Shown here in pieces: positions 15,714 through 25,885 of a DNA stretch of 64,000 nt (the stretch's first letter is position 1; each line of letters begins with the position of its first letter). The DNA comes from a virus: positions 1 to 64,000 of IMG/VR virus record IMGVR_UViG_3300028864_000016; one strand, given 5' to 3'. The notes below the pieces were generated by a model. That model worked only from the letters and a program-made list of their open reading frames with translations, was not told the origin of the DNA and did not search any database. The position numbers and the translations under genes were made by a program.

Positions 15714-16955
15714 TTAAGAAAATAGGTTATAAAAATTTTCATCTTCAAGCCATAATGTTAATAAGTTTCTCATTCTCTTTGATGGAATATAAATTGTAAT
15801 AGGTTCATAACGTCTTATTCTGCTTCTCCATAGCCATTGTATTAATTCACTTAAAGCATATAAGTCTTGATTGATTGTAATGTCTTTAGACTTAAAGAAC
15901 TGGTCTATAAAAGGCTGATTAAATATATTAATGCAATAAGCTAAATTATATCTTTCTACATAATCATTAGTTGCTCTTAGGTTACAAGCAATAAATCCTT
16001 TTGTATATCCTTTTCCTTTTAACTTACTTTGTTGATCTTTAAAGGTTGTCCATAATACAGTATCACTTTTTGCTTTTAGTTTATTGATAAAGAAATTTGT
16101 TATATTGCTTTTTAATTGTTTAACGCTTTCTTTGTTAGTATCATTTCTAAACCAACTATGACTTAAATTATAATATTCTTCACCTACTGCATTAAGTTTT
16201 TCATCATCCATAAACGTTATATTTTCTTTTAACTTATCCTTTACTTCTTTTTCAATAAGTTTGTAGTTGTCATCTTTAGATTTAATTACATATGTATTCA
16301 ATTTATTTAGATTAGCATAATAGTATTCGTATTTGATACCATTCATTTGATAATAATAACATTGTTCCTGAGCTTCAAATAAGTAAGTCAATATGTAAGC
16401 ATCTTTAAAAGCTTTGAATATTTCAACTGGAAACATCCATATAAGTATTACATCTTTATAAACTATTATACTTTTGTTTATTGCTAAGTATTTAATATTT
16501 TCAAAAGCTCCGGTATATTCTTTTTGTTCATTCCATATTAGATAATCATTTTCAATTTTTGCATAACCATCATTTATTATCATGTTAACATCATTCTTAC
16601 TTATATTACATTGCTCTATAACGTTAAATACTTCATCAAGGATTAATATATAATCATTACTTTTTAATAGTTCTACAGTCTGCATATTAGCTTTATGAAA
16701 TAGTGCATGAGTACTTACAATATTTTTACCTTCTGATATTAATTTGTTTAAGTTGTCAAATTTGTTACCGTGTTGATTATATTTAGGTTCTTGGAATCTT
16801 CTTGACTTACAATTCTTTTTAACTCTTTCAACTTCACTTAAAAACGGTGTAATATAAATATACTTATTGTTTGTTGTGTCATGATTAATCATATTTATAA
16901 TTGCACTTGTTTTTCCACTTCCCGGTATTGAATCTACTATCTTAATTCTACACAT
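15714..16955 (-). CDS. SF2-type phage helicase / ATPase
   Basis: A 413-residue protein. Walker A is KIVDSIPGSGKTSAIINMI (about 5-23). Motif Ia-like YIYITPFLSEVERVK is followed by a DExx box in ILILDEV (about 105-111). A motif VI-like LIQWLWRSRIRRYEPITIYI lies near the C-terminus (about 370-390) with an arginine-finger candidate. This is the layout of superfamily 2 helicases used in phage replication or recombination. It overlaps the upstream gene by 8 bases (translational coupling). AAGGAG site 10 bases before ATG. Confidence 0.75.
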   Translation of the reverse strand: MCRIKIVDSIPGSGKTSAIINMINHDTTNNKYIYITPFLSEVERVKKNCKSRRFQEPKYNQHGNKFDNLNKLISEGKNIVSTHALFHKANMQTVELLKSNDYILILDEVFNVIEQCNISKNDVNMIINDGYAKIENDYLIWNEQKEYTGAFENIKYLAINKSIIVYKDVILIWMFPVEIFKAFKDAYILTYLFEAQEQCYYYQMNGIKYEYYYANLNKLNTYVIKSKDDNYKLIEKEVKDKLKENITFMDDEKLNAVGEEYYNLSHSWFRNDTNKESVKQLKSNITNFFINKLKAKSDTVLWTTFKDQQSKLKGKGYTKGFIACNLRATNDYVERYNLAYCINIFNQPFIDQFFKSKDITINQDLYALSELIQWLWRSRIRRYEPITIYIPSKRMRNLLTLWLEDENFYNLFS

Positions 16956-17274
16956 TTGTTTTATTCTCCTTTTTAGTTATTATTAAATGATTCCAATTGT
17001 CGTTAGTAACTTTTTTATATTCCATATTATAGCCTTCTAAATGATTTATAACTTCATGTATTTTATTACGGTTTAACTCTTCCCATAGTTGAGATTGTTC
17101 CTCCTTATTGAGTTCTACATTTAAATACTTTTCTATAATTGGTATATATTTTTCATATGTTTTTAACTTTTCTAAAGCAATTATACATTGTATCTTAAAC
17201 CTTGTTCCTTCTAATGCTTTAATTTGTAATTCTAATAAGTTAACTTGTTCTTGTAATTCATTAATATTAATCAT
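16948..17274 (-). CDS. Hypothetical helical protein, helicase partner?
   Basis: A 108-residue protein with an N-terminal coiled coil (NELQEQVNLLELQIKALEGT). Its end overlaps the helicase start, so the two are made together and may interact (inference). AAAGGAG ribosome site. Confidence 0.6.
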   Translation of the reverse strand: MININELQEQVNLLELQIKALEGTRFKIQCIIALEKLKTYEKYIPIIEKYLNVELNKEEQSQLWEELNRNKIHEVINHLEGYNMEYKKVTNDNWNHLIITKKENKTNV

Positions 17275-17291
17275 TATATTTCTCCTTTCTT

Positions 17292-17681
17292 TTATATATT
17301 GAATGGTGTTTCTTTGTAATTATCTAGTACAATATTAATATATTTCTTATCTGCTGAATAAATAATGTCATAGTTTTCAAAATATAAGTTATTCATTTCA
17401 AATACATTCTTATAATCTAATAATCCATCCTTAGATATCATTGATCTAACTGGATATATTACTAATTTGTCTAATGTCCAATTTTGTGCTAACATGAATC
17501 TGAATCTTTTATTCTTCTTATCATAGTATAAAATATCTTGTGTCAATATATCTACTCCATATTGTAAAGGCATTTTGTCAGCAAATATAATATATTTTCC
17601 TTTCTTTAATTCACTAACTATATGTAATATACTTGTTAGTTGAGTCATTTTAATATTGTTGAATTCTTTAATTTTTATCAT
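17292..17681 (-). CDS. Hypothetical protein upstream of helicase
   Basis: A 129-residue protein (MTQLTSILHIVSELKKGKYI, with FADKMPLQYGVDILTQDILY). First gene of the three-gene helicase operon. No family recognised. Confidence 0.55.
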   Translation of the reverse strand: MIKIKEFNNIKMTQLTSILHIVSELKKGKYIIFADKMPLQYGVDILTQDILYYDKKNKRFRFMLAQNWTLDKLVIYPVRSMISKDGLLDYKNVFEMNNLYFENYDIIYSADKKYINIVLDNYKETPFNI

Positions 17682-17841
17682 TTTTCATTCTCCTTTTATT
17701 CTATTAATTTATTAATAATATTACTTTAAGAGTTACAACTCCAATATTTTTTGAAGCTATAACTCTTTATCTATATTAACCACTTAAAGTGGATTGTACT
17801 ATATTTATTTATATTAAATAGATTTTTAATTATTTAGCTGA

Positions 17842-18075
17842 TTAAAATTTAATTTCAATTGGTTTTAAGTCAGTTTCATTGAAAAAACCACCTGCTATTG
17901 AACCATCCTTAAATATAGTAAAATTCATCACACCTTTATGATATATACGTGGTATAGTCATAATTATATTGCCTATAGAATTAATTTTGTAAGTGATTTT
18001 ATTTAAGTCATACCCCTTATTTTCAGCTCTGTTTAATACTTTCTTAATTTGATTTTTAATTGATTCATTAATCAT
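17842..18075 (-). CDS. Small hypothetical protein
   Basis: A 77-residue protein (MINESIKNQIKKVLNRAENK), ending in a beta-rich stretch (MNFTIFKDGSIAGGFFN). AAAGGAA ribosome site; TTG 18084 lies in the spacer. Hairpin copy C is in the leader. Confidence 0.55.
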   Translation of the reverse strand: MINESIKNQIKKVLNRAENKGYDLNKITYKINSIGNIIMTIPRIYHKGVMNFTIFKDGSIAGGFFNETDLKPIEIKF

Positions 18076-18096
18076 CTTAATCAATTCCTTTCAACT

Positions 18097-18125
18097 GCCT
18101 TAACCTCTAAAACTAGTAGGTAGCT
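18097..18125 (-). promoter_or_regulatory. Conserved leader RNA hairpin, copy C
   Basis: Minus-strand RNA: AGCT, then ACCT-ACTAGTTTTAG-AGGT, then TAAGGC. The stem has changed on both sides relative to ACTC/GAGT in copies A and B. It begins at the stop of the 18126-18380 gene. Confidence 0.6.
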
Positions 18126-18380
18126 TTATTTTATATTTTCTATTACTTCTAGTTTTAATTCACTATTTAATAAATATTTTACAGTCATTTCAAATGGATA
18201 TGGACTACTTGAATCTTGAAATTTGATTTTATCTTCATTAACTTCTAACACTAAAGCTAATTTCTTAGTTTCGTCTTCTTGTAAATCTTCTTCATCTTCA
18301 AATTTTAAAAGTTCTTTTGTATAGTCTATTAAAACATTATCACCTTTTTGGATTTTGCTAATTAATTCTTTTTTATTCAT
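18126..18380 (-). CDS. Small acidic protein
   Basis: An 84-residue protein with a small beta-barrel-like pattern (KIQKGDNVLIDYTKELLKFE, then ALVLEVNEDKIKFQD). AAAGGAAG ribosome site. Motif copy GTTAATTTGTTTATG (18403-18417) in its leader. Function unknown. Confidence 0.55.
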   Translation of the reverse strand: MNKKELISKIQKGDNVLIDYTKELLKFEDEEDLQEDETKKLALVLEVNEDKIKFQDSSSPYPFEMTVKYLLNSELKLEVIENIK

Positions 18381-18502
18381 TTTAAAAACTTCCTTTCATT
18401 CCGTTAATTTGTTTATGTACTTCTTATCTCTTATATTATACTATATGGATATTGAAGTCAAGCTATTTATTTTTAGTTCTTTTAATTTGTTTTAATTATA
18501 TA

Positions 18503-18754
18503 CTATTCACATACTCTATATAAAGTATTATCATTAAAGAATTCAATGTCCAATTCTTTTAATTCTTGTATTATAAAATACTTTATATCCTCATTAACAT
18601 TCCAGTTAAACAACTCACTAACATTATAATAGATTCCACCATTATAAGTTAATTGGTTTCTTATAGCTCTTGCAGTTGATTCAATATTGTTATTAAAGTT
18701 CTTATACTCTTCTTTAGTCATGTTATTATCTTTACAGTATTTTGCCATACTCAT
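18503..18754 (-). CDS. Small hypothetical protein
   Basis: An 83-residue protein (MSMAKYCKDNNMTKEEYKNF). GAGG ribosome site 9 bases upstream. It is the first gene left of the 2-kb gene-free region. No family recognised. Confidence 0.55.
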   Translation of the reverse strand: MSMAKYCKDNNMTKEEYKNFNNNIESTARAIRNQLTYNGGIYYNVSELFNWNVNEDIKYFIIQELKELDIEFFNDNTLYRVCE

Positions 18755-18778
18755 ACCATATAACCTCTTTTACTTCAT

Positions 18779-20793
18779 GTTAATTTGTTTTAAGTTTGGT
18801 ATTATTGTTAAGTTTCTAACCACTATCTTAACTGGCATTCGTATCTAATACCCTTGACACGCTTGTTTTATTTTATACTAGACTATATAAGTTCACGTCT
18901 CGGACTCACCTCATATAACTCATTTTTGTTCGGTCTAGTAGGATAGCTTATTCTGGTCTCCTGTCCAGAAATGGTTTTTTCAGTTAAAACCGTTATTCTA
19001 AAAACTATAGCTTTTTTGTTTAAGAAAGCCTAAAACTGCTATGTAACTCTTACACACTTGAGAGATTATTTTTTACAAGTGGTTAACTTATATCTTGTCT
19101 ACATCTATTATTATATATTAATTTGTTTATATCGTCAATACCTTTTTTATAGTTTTCTTAATTTATTTAAAATATATTTTTGAACTTATTTAATATTTAT
19201 TATAGTTACATTTATATAGTTTATTTGTATTATCTTTTATAATAGCTCTAATGGATTATATAAGCCGTTAAACTGGTTTTATAATATAATTATATTAATA
19301 CTCTATTAGTTCCAATATAATATAGCTATTAGAGTTTATATGACGTTATACTACTTTAGTTATGCAATTGTATTGTTATATAGTTAGTTGGTTATATAAT
19401 CTTATTCTATACTTATATCATTTGTAGTTCTTATATATGTTAGTATAGATTATAGATATATAGTTTCATTATATAGTATTGCTATAAGTTCTATTGTATT
19501 GTATAGTAGTTTACTATGTTGATGCATAAGAGTTCTAAAATGGTTTTATAATTGATCCTGATATATTAGTTACTTACTTATAATATGTATTCATTCCAGT
19601 TAATATATATTAGACACTTATATAATATTGCATTGTTAGTTATTAATAAGTTATGCCTTATATAGTCTTTATGTTAGGTTATAACGTTGTTAGTAATGCA
19701 ATTATAAGTGTTAATATATAAGCGTTGTATGAGTTTGTTAGGATTGTTATAATAGATATTACTATAATACAATGGTATCATATTGTTATTACTGCTTTAT
19801 ATAGATAGTTATTCAATATAGTTTCTAGATGTTAGTTGCATTATGATATTCTTATTAGTTTATATAGTTTTATATGTGATATACTATTTAATTATATATG
19901 TTATACTAATAGATTGAATATCGTTAATATTGTATACTTTATGTTAGTTATGGTTTGTTTAGTGTATACTATTGTAGTTGTGTATGATATATTAATGGCA
20001 TTGTATTAGTGTTTATATTATACAGTTTGTTGTTGAATGTTTATATATGTTATACTTTATATGTATTGTGATATACTATAAGTGTTATAACAACCTCAGT
20101 TGCTTTAAAACGAAAAATAAACCAGTAAATTCAATAATAGTTCGTATTTTAAAAATCAGACCTTGACCAGTTCCCTATCGTATGAGTAGATAAAAGATTG
20201 ATTTTAAGAATAGATATGTAACATTTGATACAATATGAGCATGATAATATCTAACATAAATCAGTAATTATATGCAAACAAGTTATATATGTACTATATT
20301 AAATATACATTTAGTGAAGTTGGTTTGTAACCGTTTGTATGACTAGCTTTGCAGGTTTTAATGTGCTAAAAAGTGGTATTTTTATGGTTTAGTTGTGTGG
20401 TTTATTGGATATAATTGTGCTGGTTTGTATGCTTATAGGTATAGGGGGGCGTGTTTTACATTTTAGTGTTCATTTGCTGAACGTAATAGTGCCACATCAC
20501 ATTATGTCGGATATGGAGGTTGGATTTTGACGATAGCATAAAAACACGAACATTAACCATTTTTAACATCGTTAAAGCAATCGTCGAGGCTTGTCATACC
20601 AACATGTTGAACTATTTAAAAATTAAAAATTTGAACATATTATCTATTAGATAATCCTCGAACCAAGTCATACCAACCTATAGAACGATACATACTAACA
20701 AACTTATAAATATAAGTAATCTTAAATACGCATTAACTACCCTTAACCTATTGATATCACAAGCCTAAGACCAATTATTTACATACAATAAAA
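18779..20793. other. 2-kb gene-free region of unusual composition
   Basis: No reading frame of note in 2 kb, where elsewhere genes are packed. 18800-19080 has several short hairpins, such as TTCTGG...CCAGAA and GGTTTT...AAAACC. 19140-20090 is almost built of TATA, TTAT, TAGTT and TATACT words and is very poor in C. 20100-20790 returns to ordinary composition and carries two copies of GTCATACCAAC (20593 and 20667) and a G-run near 20443. A motif copy lies at 18779. Purpose unknown. Confidence 0.5.
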
Positions 20794-20827
20794 AGAGACG
20801 CACTACTTGTCCTTATCGTACATCTCT
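20794..20827 (-). terminator. Intrinsic terminator
   Basis: Minus-strand stem AGAGATGTAC / GTGCGTCTCT (two G-U pairs) followed by TTTTTATTG, behind the 20847-22529 gene. Confidence 0.7.
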
Positions 20828-20846
20828 AATTTCCAATTTATATATT

Positions 20847-22529
20847 TTAATTTATTATAGAATCTAATTTTTTGTGCAATCCTTGAAACCCACATTTTAA
20901 ATCATATGGATATATGTATAAATGTTTATACCCTACTTTCATCAATTCTCCATATTTTATATATTTCTTTTTCATTTTATCCATATAATACTGAACTCCC
21001 GTAGATTTACTAATATCACTATTATTATACATTCCCCAGTACTCTACAAGATACGTACCTTTATTTAAGCAAACTATCCAATCTGGAGTCATTCCATTAA
21101 TGATTATAGTATCTGGTCTATTTCGTTCATTATGTATTATATTACCCAATTTACTTCTTATCTGTTCATCTACTTGAGCTTCTTCTAAACTATCAAAGTT
21201 ACTTCTATATGGATTTACATTAAAGTCCAATTCTATAAATTTATTAGGATAGCAATCATTAATCCAATCAAATAAAGTATTATAACTTTTTTTCTTATAT
21301 AAAGCGTAATATAAAGGGCTGGCATTTTGATGTAATGCTGACTTTGTAACATACAAAGGTATTTTATCTATCGGAATATTTAAATCTTTCTCTATATAAT
21401 ATTTCATATCAAAAATCATATTGCCTTTGTTTTTATAATAATTAGTTGACTTCAATATAAATTTATATCCTGCAAATTTATTATTATAATATTTAACAAT
21501 AAATTCTAAGGCTGTCCAATTACCACCAGTAAATTGAGCTAACTTTGCTCCCATTAGTAGTTTTTCATAATCTTTAAATGTTAATATATCATCAATATGT
21601 ACATTATTTTCTTTAATGTATCTCTCAAATATATCTTTCCCCTCATCAAATGATAACTTGTCAATTGTATAATTAGGATATGACCAAGGTCTATTTTTGC
21701 AATCATTATTGCTAATGAGTTTGTTCAATTTTATATTGTCAATTTTATAAAATTTAAAATTAAAGTAATTTGTTATATAATCTTTATGTAATTGTTCCTT
21801 ATTTATTAAATTATTATCATAATACCATTGTATTATTTTTAATTCATTATCAAGACTACCTTTAAATTCAAAAGATTTATTATGGCAATATGTATTATAA
21901 AATTTTATTATGTCTTGTTTATATATATTAAATCCATCATTACCAAACGCTTTATAGATATTTCTAACATATGAGTTATTACATATAATAGGATATGTAC
22001 TAGTTTTGCAATTCTTACATCTATGAGTATAACCATCATCTACCCTATCATCTGGAAGAAAGAATTTATTATCTAAGGGAAACTTTCTCTCACATTTAAC
22101 ACAAGTATACCATTTTATATCTTCATTAATATGTTCAGACATATATTCTTCAATACAGTATTTCATGTAATCATCATATTCAACTTTTCTAACTATATCA
22201 TATTTATTCTCGCATCCAATATAATCACAAAATATATTATGTCTTTTTAATTTGTTAATATCCTTATTCTTATTTAATTTACATTCACTCAAATATTTAA
22301 TCCAACCATCTTTATTCATACAATTAGTCTCTTGTGGGCTTGTACCTTTAAAAGTATAATCAATAATATATCTTTTCACATAATACTCGTGTTTATTTTT
22401 TAAAATAGTAGGATTATAACTTTTTAATAGAAATTGCTCTACTACATACTTAATCGGATACCATTTCTCACCTCCTTCCTCACAATAAGGAATAATAACA
22501 CCGTCTAACTCAATTTGCTTGTCCTTCAT
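20847..22529 (-). CDS. Zinc-finger and PD-(D/E)xK-like nuclease
   Basis: A 560-residue protein. A treble-clef-like zinc finger lies at about 135-170 (WYTCVKCERKFPLDNKFFL, then RCKNCK). The middle is helical and aromatic-rich. The C-terminal part has a nuclease-like core: PDTIIINGMTPDWIVCLNKG, then YLVEYWGMYN. A lysine/tyrosine helix follows (YYMDKMKKKYIKYGELMKVG). The D...E pattern fits PD-(D/E)xK enzymes, such as homing or restriction-type nucleases. The same finger type occurs in the HNH endonuclease at 51952 and in the gene at 53083. It is monocistronic and borders the gene-free region, like an inserted selfish gene. Substrate unknown. Confidence 0.6.
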   Translation of the reverse strand: MKDKQIELDGVIIPYCEEGGEKWYPIKYVVEQFLLKSYNPTILKNKHEYYVKRYIIDYTFKGTSPQETNCMNKDGWIKYLSECKLNKNKDINKLKRHNIFCDYIGCENKYDIVRKVEYDDYMKYCIEEYMSEHINEDIKWYTCVKCERKFPLDNKFFLPDDRVDDGYTHRCKNCKTSTYPIICNNSYVRNIYKAFGNDGFNIYKQDIIKFYNTYCHNKSFEFKGSLDNELKIIQWYYDNNLINKEQLHKDYITNYFNFKFYKIDNIKLNKLISNNDCKNRPWSYPNYTIDKLSFDEGKDIFERYIKENNVHIDDILTFKDYEKLLMGAKLAQFTGGNWTALEFIVKYYNNKFAGYKFILKSTNYYKNKGNMIFDMKYYIEKDLNIPIDKIPLYVTKSALHQNASPLYYALYKKKSYNTLFDWINDCYPNKFIELDFNVNPYRSNFDSLEEAQVDEQIRSKLGNIIHNERNRPDTIIINGMTPDWIVCLNKGTYLVEYWGMYNNSDISKSTGVQYYMDKMKKKYIKYGELMKVGYKHLYIYPYDLKCGFQGLHKKLDSIIN

Positions 22530-23122
22530 TTAACCACTCTCTTTCTTTATTATTTATATTAATTTATTAAGTTGTAAAAACCTTTTTTGAACAAATAGAA
22601 ATCTTGTCCGTCTATTATATTACAACTTTTACCATAGTGTGTCAACTATTTATATTAATTTGTTTAAACGTACTAATTCATCTAACATAAATCCATAAAA
22701 ATTTCCAATATAAATTCTAATCACTCTCTCGTCAATTCTCCCACTTTAAATTTAAACGCAACTACTATTACCTAAAATTCAAAATACCCTACTTACATTC
22801 AATGTATAAGCCTGTCTAAATTCTATATTTCAAATAAATAATTCAAACAAAAAAGAAACCATCTCAAACTAATAAAAGTTAAAGACAGTTTCTTAATAAG
22901 GGTTAGTGGTTAATATATCTAAAATATTAAAAACAAAAAAGTAATTGAGAATAGTATAATCTACACACTTAAATTATATACAATAACTCCAAGTATTACT
23001 ATAAGAAAATAATACCATTTAGAATTAATATATGACGTATGACCGAGTCCAATATAGGGAGGGGTATATTTTAAAAATTAGAATCTAAGTACCTATATAT
23101 ACTACACTAGGTTATCATTTAT
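22530..23122. other. Gene-free gap
   Basis: No supported gene. It holds the promoter side of the nuclease gene, a G-run (GGGAGGGG near 23057) and low-complexity AT sequence. I see no clear repeat or RNA here. Confidence 0.4.
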
Positions 23123-23296
23123 TTAGTATAATTCTAGTACATGATATTCATTATCTATTTCATAATTTTGAGTATGATACAAATTTTCAATTACTTGATT
23201 CATTTTATCTACATCGTCAATTTTAAATTCTTCATTTGGATAAGCTTTTTGAAAATCTCTTTTAAAAGCATCAAACATTACTATACTACCACTCAT
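23123..23296 (-). CDS. Small hypothetical protein (57 aa)
   Basis: MSGSIVMFDAFKRDFQKAYP, then EEFKIDDVDKMNQVIENLYH and an acidic tail. GAAAGAAGG site 7 bases upstream. A motif copy (AATAAATTAATGTAA) is at 23337-23351. It follows the VirB4-like operon but has its own leader. Function unknown. Confidence 0.55.
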   Translation of the reverse strand: MSGSIVMFDAFKRDFQKAYPNEEFKIDDVDKMNQVIENLYHTQNYEIDNEYHVLELY

Positions 23297-23374
23297 ATAA
23301 AAACCTTCTTTCGTTTATGATATTGTTATCTTGTGTAATAAATTAATGTAATATTCAAGTTATTAAAAACTATT

Positions 23375-25687
23375 TTATCCTATCTTTGATGGCAACTTAG
23401 TTATAAATTTAGCATATCCATCACTTGTCTTTATAAGATTTAAACTATGGTATCTTTTTAAACTCTCTAAATCTTCTAATTCATAAGGATCAAGCTCCTC
23501 TTTCATTTCATAATAATTTTCCTTAGTACATCCTGCAATTAGCATATAACTTGTATTTGCACTCTTTAATTCTGGTCTAATATATTTTATTTGCTCAAGT
23601 GAATGACAACTTATGATAGGTTTACATGTCTTCTTTGCTATTTGATTAAGCTTAGTTTTAAGGAATGTTTGAGTTGTAGGAACTTGATATAATTCATCAA
23701 AGAATAAATTTACCTTAATTCTGTCTTCTTCCTTTATGATAGAATGACGTTGTTGTAATGCTCCCCAAATTTTATTCATCCAATAATTACAATATACATC
23801 ACGCTCTTCATCAGTACTAAACATTGTCTCTGGCATTCTAAGACATATCAATTGTGGTTTTTGTATTTCTTTTATTAGATTAATATTATGACTACAATCC
23901 TGTTTTAACATTAATTCCATATAGGTATTGCTTTTAATAGTATCTAGTCGGTTTAATATGCCTTGAATAAATGAAATCTTAGTTCCAATTACTTCAGATG
24001 GATCAGCTTTAGTACCCCTACTTTTATCATCTAATTCTTGTAATGCCAAAATATATTCTTCTAAATTTTCTAATTGATTCTTTGGTATTTTGTTCACAAA
24101 ATGTTCTCTAATTTTATAGTTTTCTAACACATTAAATACATCTTTAATACTACCTTTTTGAATAAATACAATTAATGATGAAGCCTTCAAATATCTATTC
24201 ATTCTCGGTTCTAATTCACTATTAATATTAATAGAATTGATATAGCTTACCAATTGTGATGTTTGCATTTTAGCACTTTTATATATTTCAAATTTATCAT
24301 TACTATTAGTAAATAGTTCATTGAATCCTAAACCCTGTAGTTTATTGAAATCTGATAAATCAATATTTAAAATTTTATTTTTATCTATAATATTTGTAAC
24401 ATCCTGAGAAAATTCGCACTCTCCACAGAAATCAAATAATATAACGCATTCTCCTCCAATTATAGAATCTCTTGCTAAATTTTTTAATAAGTTAGTTTTT
24501 CCACTTCTAGTTGGTGCAATTATACATAAAGTTAAATTTCGGAAATCTTTATCCGTAGATATATAAGCTTTTTGAGGTATACCCTTACAAATATTATCTC
24601 CTATACACATTATACCTTGTCTTAATTCCAAAGGAACTTCGGTTTCTGTATTTTCTATATGGTCAATTTTATAATCTTTTAATAATGTATCTGCTGGTAT
24701 TTGAATAAAGTTTTGACATTCATCACTACTACACATAGATATATCTGTTTTAAAATCGTAGTCTTCTATGTTTATATTATTTTTAACTTTTTTGTATACT
24801 AATTCATTATCTTCATCTAACACATGAAATGCTTGATTTACACTTAAAGCATTATTCTCTTGTCTAGTTCTATCAATACTTTCAGAGATAACTGCAATTT
24901 GAGTATTGATAATAGTAGCTTCCTTTTTAGATTTAGTTGCTTTAGATGTAGTAGTTTGTTCAGATAGAATAGACATAACTGATTTATATAGACTTACATC
25001 TTTATCAGAAGTATTTCCTCCGGTAAAATCATTCAAGACATCTAGTACACAATCTAATGTGGTTAATACAGTTCCTATAAGTGTTTTTACTATAAATTCA
25101 AATGATGTAGCTTTTTTTTCTAATGGTTTACTATCTTTAACTTTTTGCTCCATATCTTCATATCGTTCTCTCCAACCAATTTGAGTTATGGGCATAAAAT
25201 TATAAGCTATTCTCACCTTGTCCTGTTCCTGCATTATATCCATAACATTAATAATAGAGTTTAAAGGTTCATTACTTTTTTTATCAACAGTTAAAGATAA
25301 ACAGTCATTTTTTTTGTAGCTAAGTGAGTAAGTGGAAGAATTTAATGAAAATGTTGGTATTTCTTCCACTTCTTTTACTGTAGATTTATTCCATATTTCT
25401 GTAATTTTTTCTAATATAATAGATTTATAAACCGTTGGTACTAGAAAATAAAAACTAGCATTATTTTTTACTATATCTACAATATAACTTATTTTGAAAT
25501 TAGTTTCTAAAAATATCTTTTTTTGTTCTCTATGCACTCTTTTATTTATTGCTTTGTAGGTATGGCTGATAGCTTTAGCTATATTAGAACTATTGTAATT
25601 TCTAATACTCCTATGTGGCATTATTTGAATGTATGTGTAAGTCGGATTTATTAATTGAAAATAATTACTTAATTTCAAAACTTCCAT
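23375..25687 (-). CDS. VirB4/HerA-family ATPase (T4SS-like)
   Basis: A 770-residue protein. The N-terminal 380 residues are a non-catalytic domain (YTYIQIMPHRSIRNYNSSNI and following). Walker A is APTRSGKTNLLKNLA (about 391-398). Then comes ILFDFCGECEFS, a Walker B in NLFFDELYQVPTT (about 658) and a C-terminal YHSLNLIKTSDGYAKF. This matches the HerA/FtsK superfamily branch that powers type IV secretion or conjugative DNA transfer. It lies 1 base overlapped behind two small membrane protein genes, the order seen for virB2-virB3-virB4. No other secretion genes are visible, so it may be a reduced or different machine. Confidence 0.7.
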   Translation of the reverse strand: MEVLKLSNYFQLINPTYTYIQIMPHRSIRNYNSSNIAKAISHTYKAINKRVHREQKKIFLETNFKISYIVDIVKNNASFYFLVPTVYKSIILEKITEIWNKSTVKEVEEIPTFSLNSSTYSLSYKKNDCLSLTVDKKSNEPLNSIINVMDIMQEQDKVRIAYNFMPITQIGWRERYEDMEQKVKDSKPLEKKATSFEFIVKTLIGTVLTTLDCVLDVLNDFTGGNTSDKDVSLYKSVMSILSEQTTTSKATKSKKEATIINTQIAVISESIDRTRQENNALSVNQAFHVLDEDNELVYKKVKNNINIEDYDFKTDISMCSSDECQNFIQIPADTLLKDYKIDHIENTETEVPLELRQGIMCIGDNICKGIPQKAYISTDKDFRNLTLCIIAPTRSGKTNLLKNLARDSIIGGECVILFDFCGECEFSQDVTNIIDKNKILNIDLSDFNKLQGLGFNELFTNSNDKFEIYKSAKMQTSQLVSYINSININSELEPRMNRYLKASSLIVFIQKGSIKDVFNVLENYKIREHFVNKIPKNQLENLEEYILALQELDDKSRGTKADPSEVIGTKISFIQGILNRLDTIKSNTYMELMLKQDCSHNINLIKEIQKPQLICLRMPETMFSTDEERDVYCNYWMNKIWGALQQRHSIIKEEDRIKVNLFFDELYQVPTTQTFLKTKLNQIAKKTCKPIISCHSLEQIKYIRPELKSANTSYMLIAGCTKENYYEMKEELDPYELEDLESLKRYHSLNLIKTSDGYAKFITKLPSKIG

Positions 25688-25884
25688 TATTTTATCCCCA
25701 TTTTAATCGCTTGAGATAGTACATAAACAATAAAACTTATACTTGCAGTTCTTCCTGCTTTTTTAGAACCTGCCATGTAGAAAATTATTGCTATCATACA
25801 GACAAATAAACATATCCAGTAAGATGAACCTATTAGTCCCAAGGCTATATCCTTAAAAGTTGCAATTATTAAATCCTTTATCAT
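25687..25884 (-). CDS. Small two-TM protein, VirB3-like position
   Basis: A 65-residue protein with two hydrophobic segments (SYWICLFVCMIAIIFYMAGS and SISFIVYVLSQAIKM) around a short basic turn (KKAGR). Size, topology and position between a pilin-like gene and a VirB4-like ATPase fit VirB3. The sequence itself is too short to prove it. Stop overlaps the ATPase start. Confidence 0.55.
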   Translation of the reverse strand: MIKDLIIATFKDIALGLIGSSYWICLFVCMIAIIFYMAGSKKAGRTASISFIVYVLSQAIKMGIK

Positions 25885-25885
25885 A

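Noticed and set aside
18779-20793. Insertion sequence remnant
   Set aside because: No terminal inverted repeats, no target duplication and no transposase fragments in any frame.
24906-25184. A 92-residue plus-strand frame inside the ATPase gene
   Set aside because: Antisense shadow without ribosome site; the sense frame has clear ATPase motifs.
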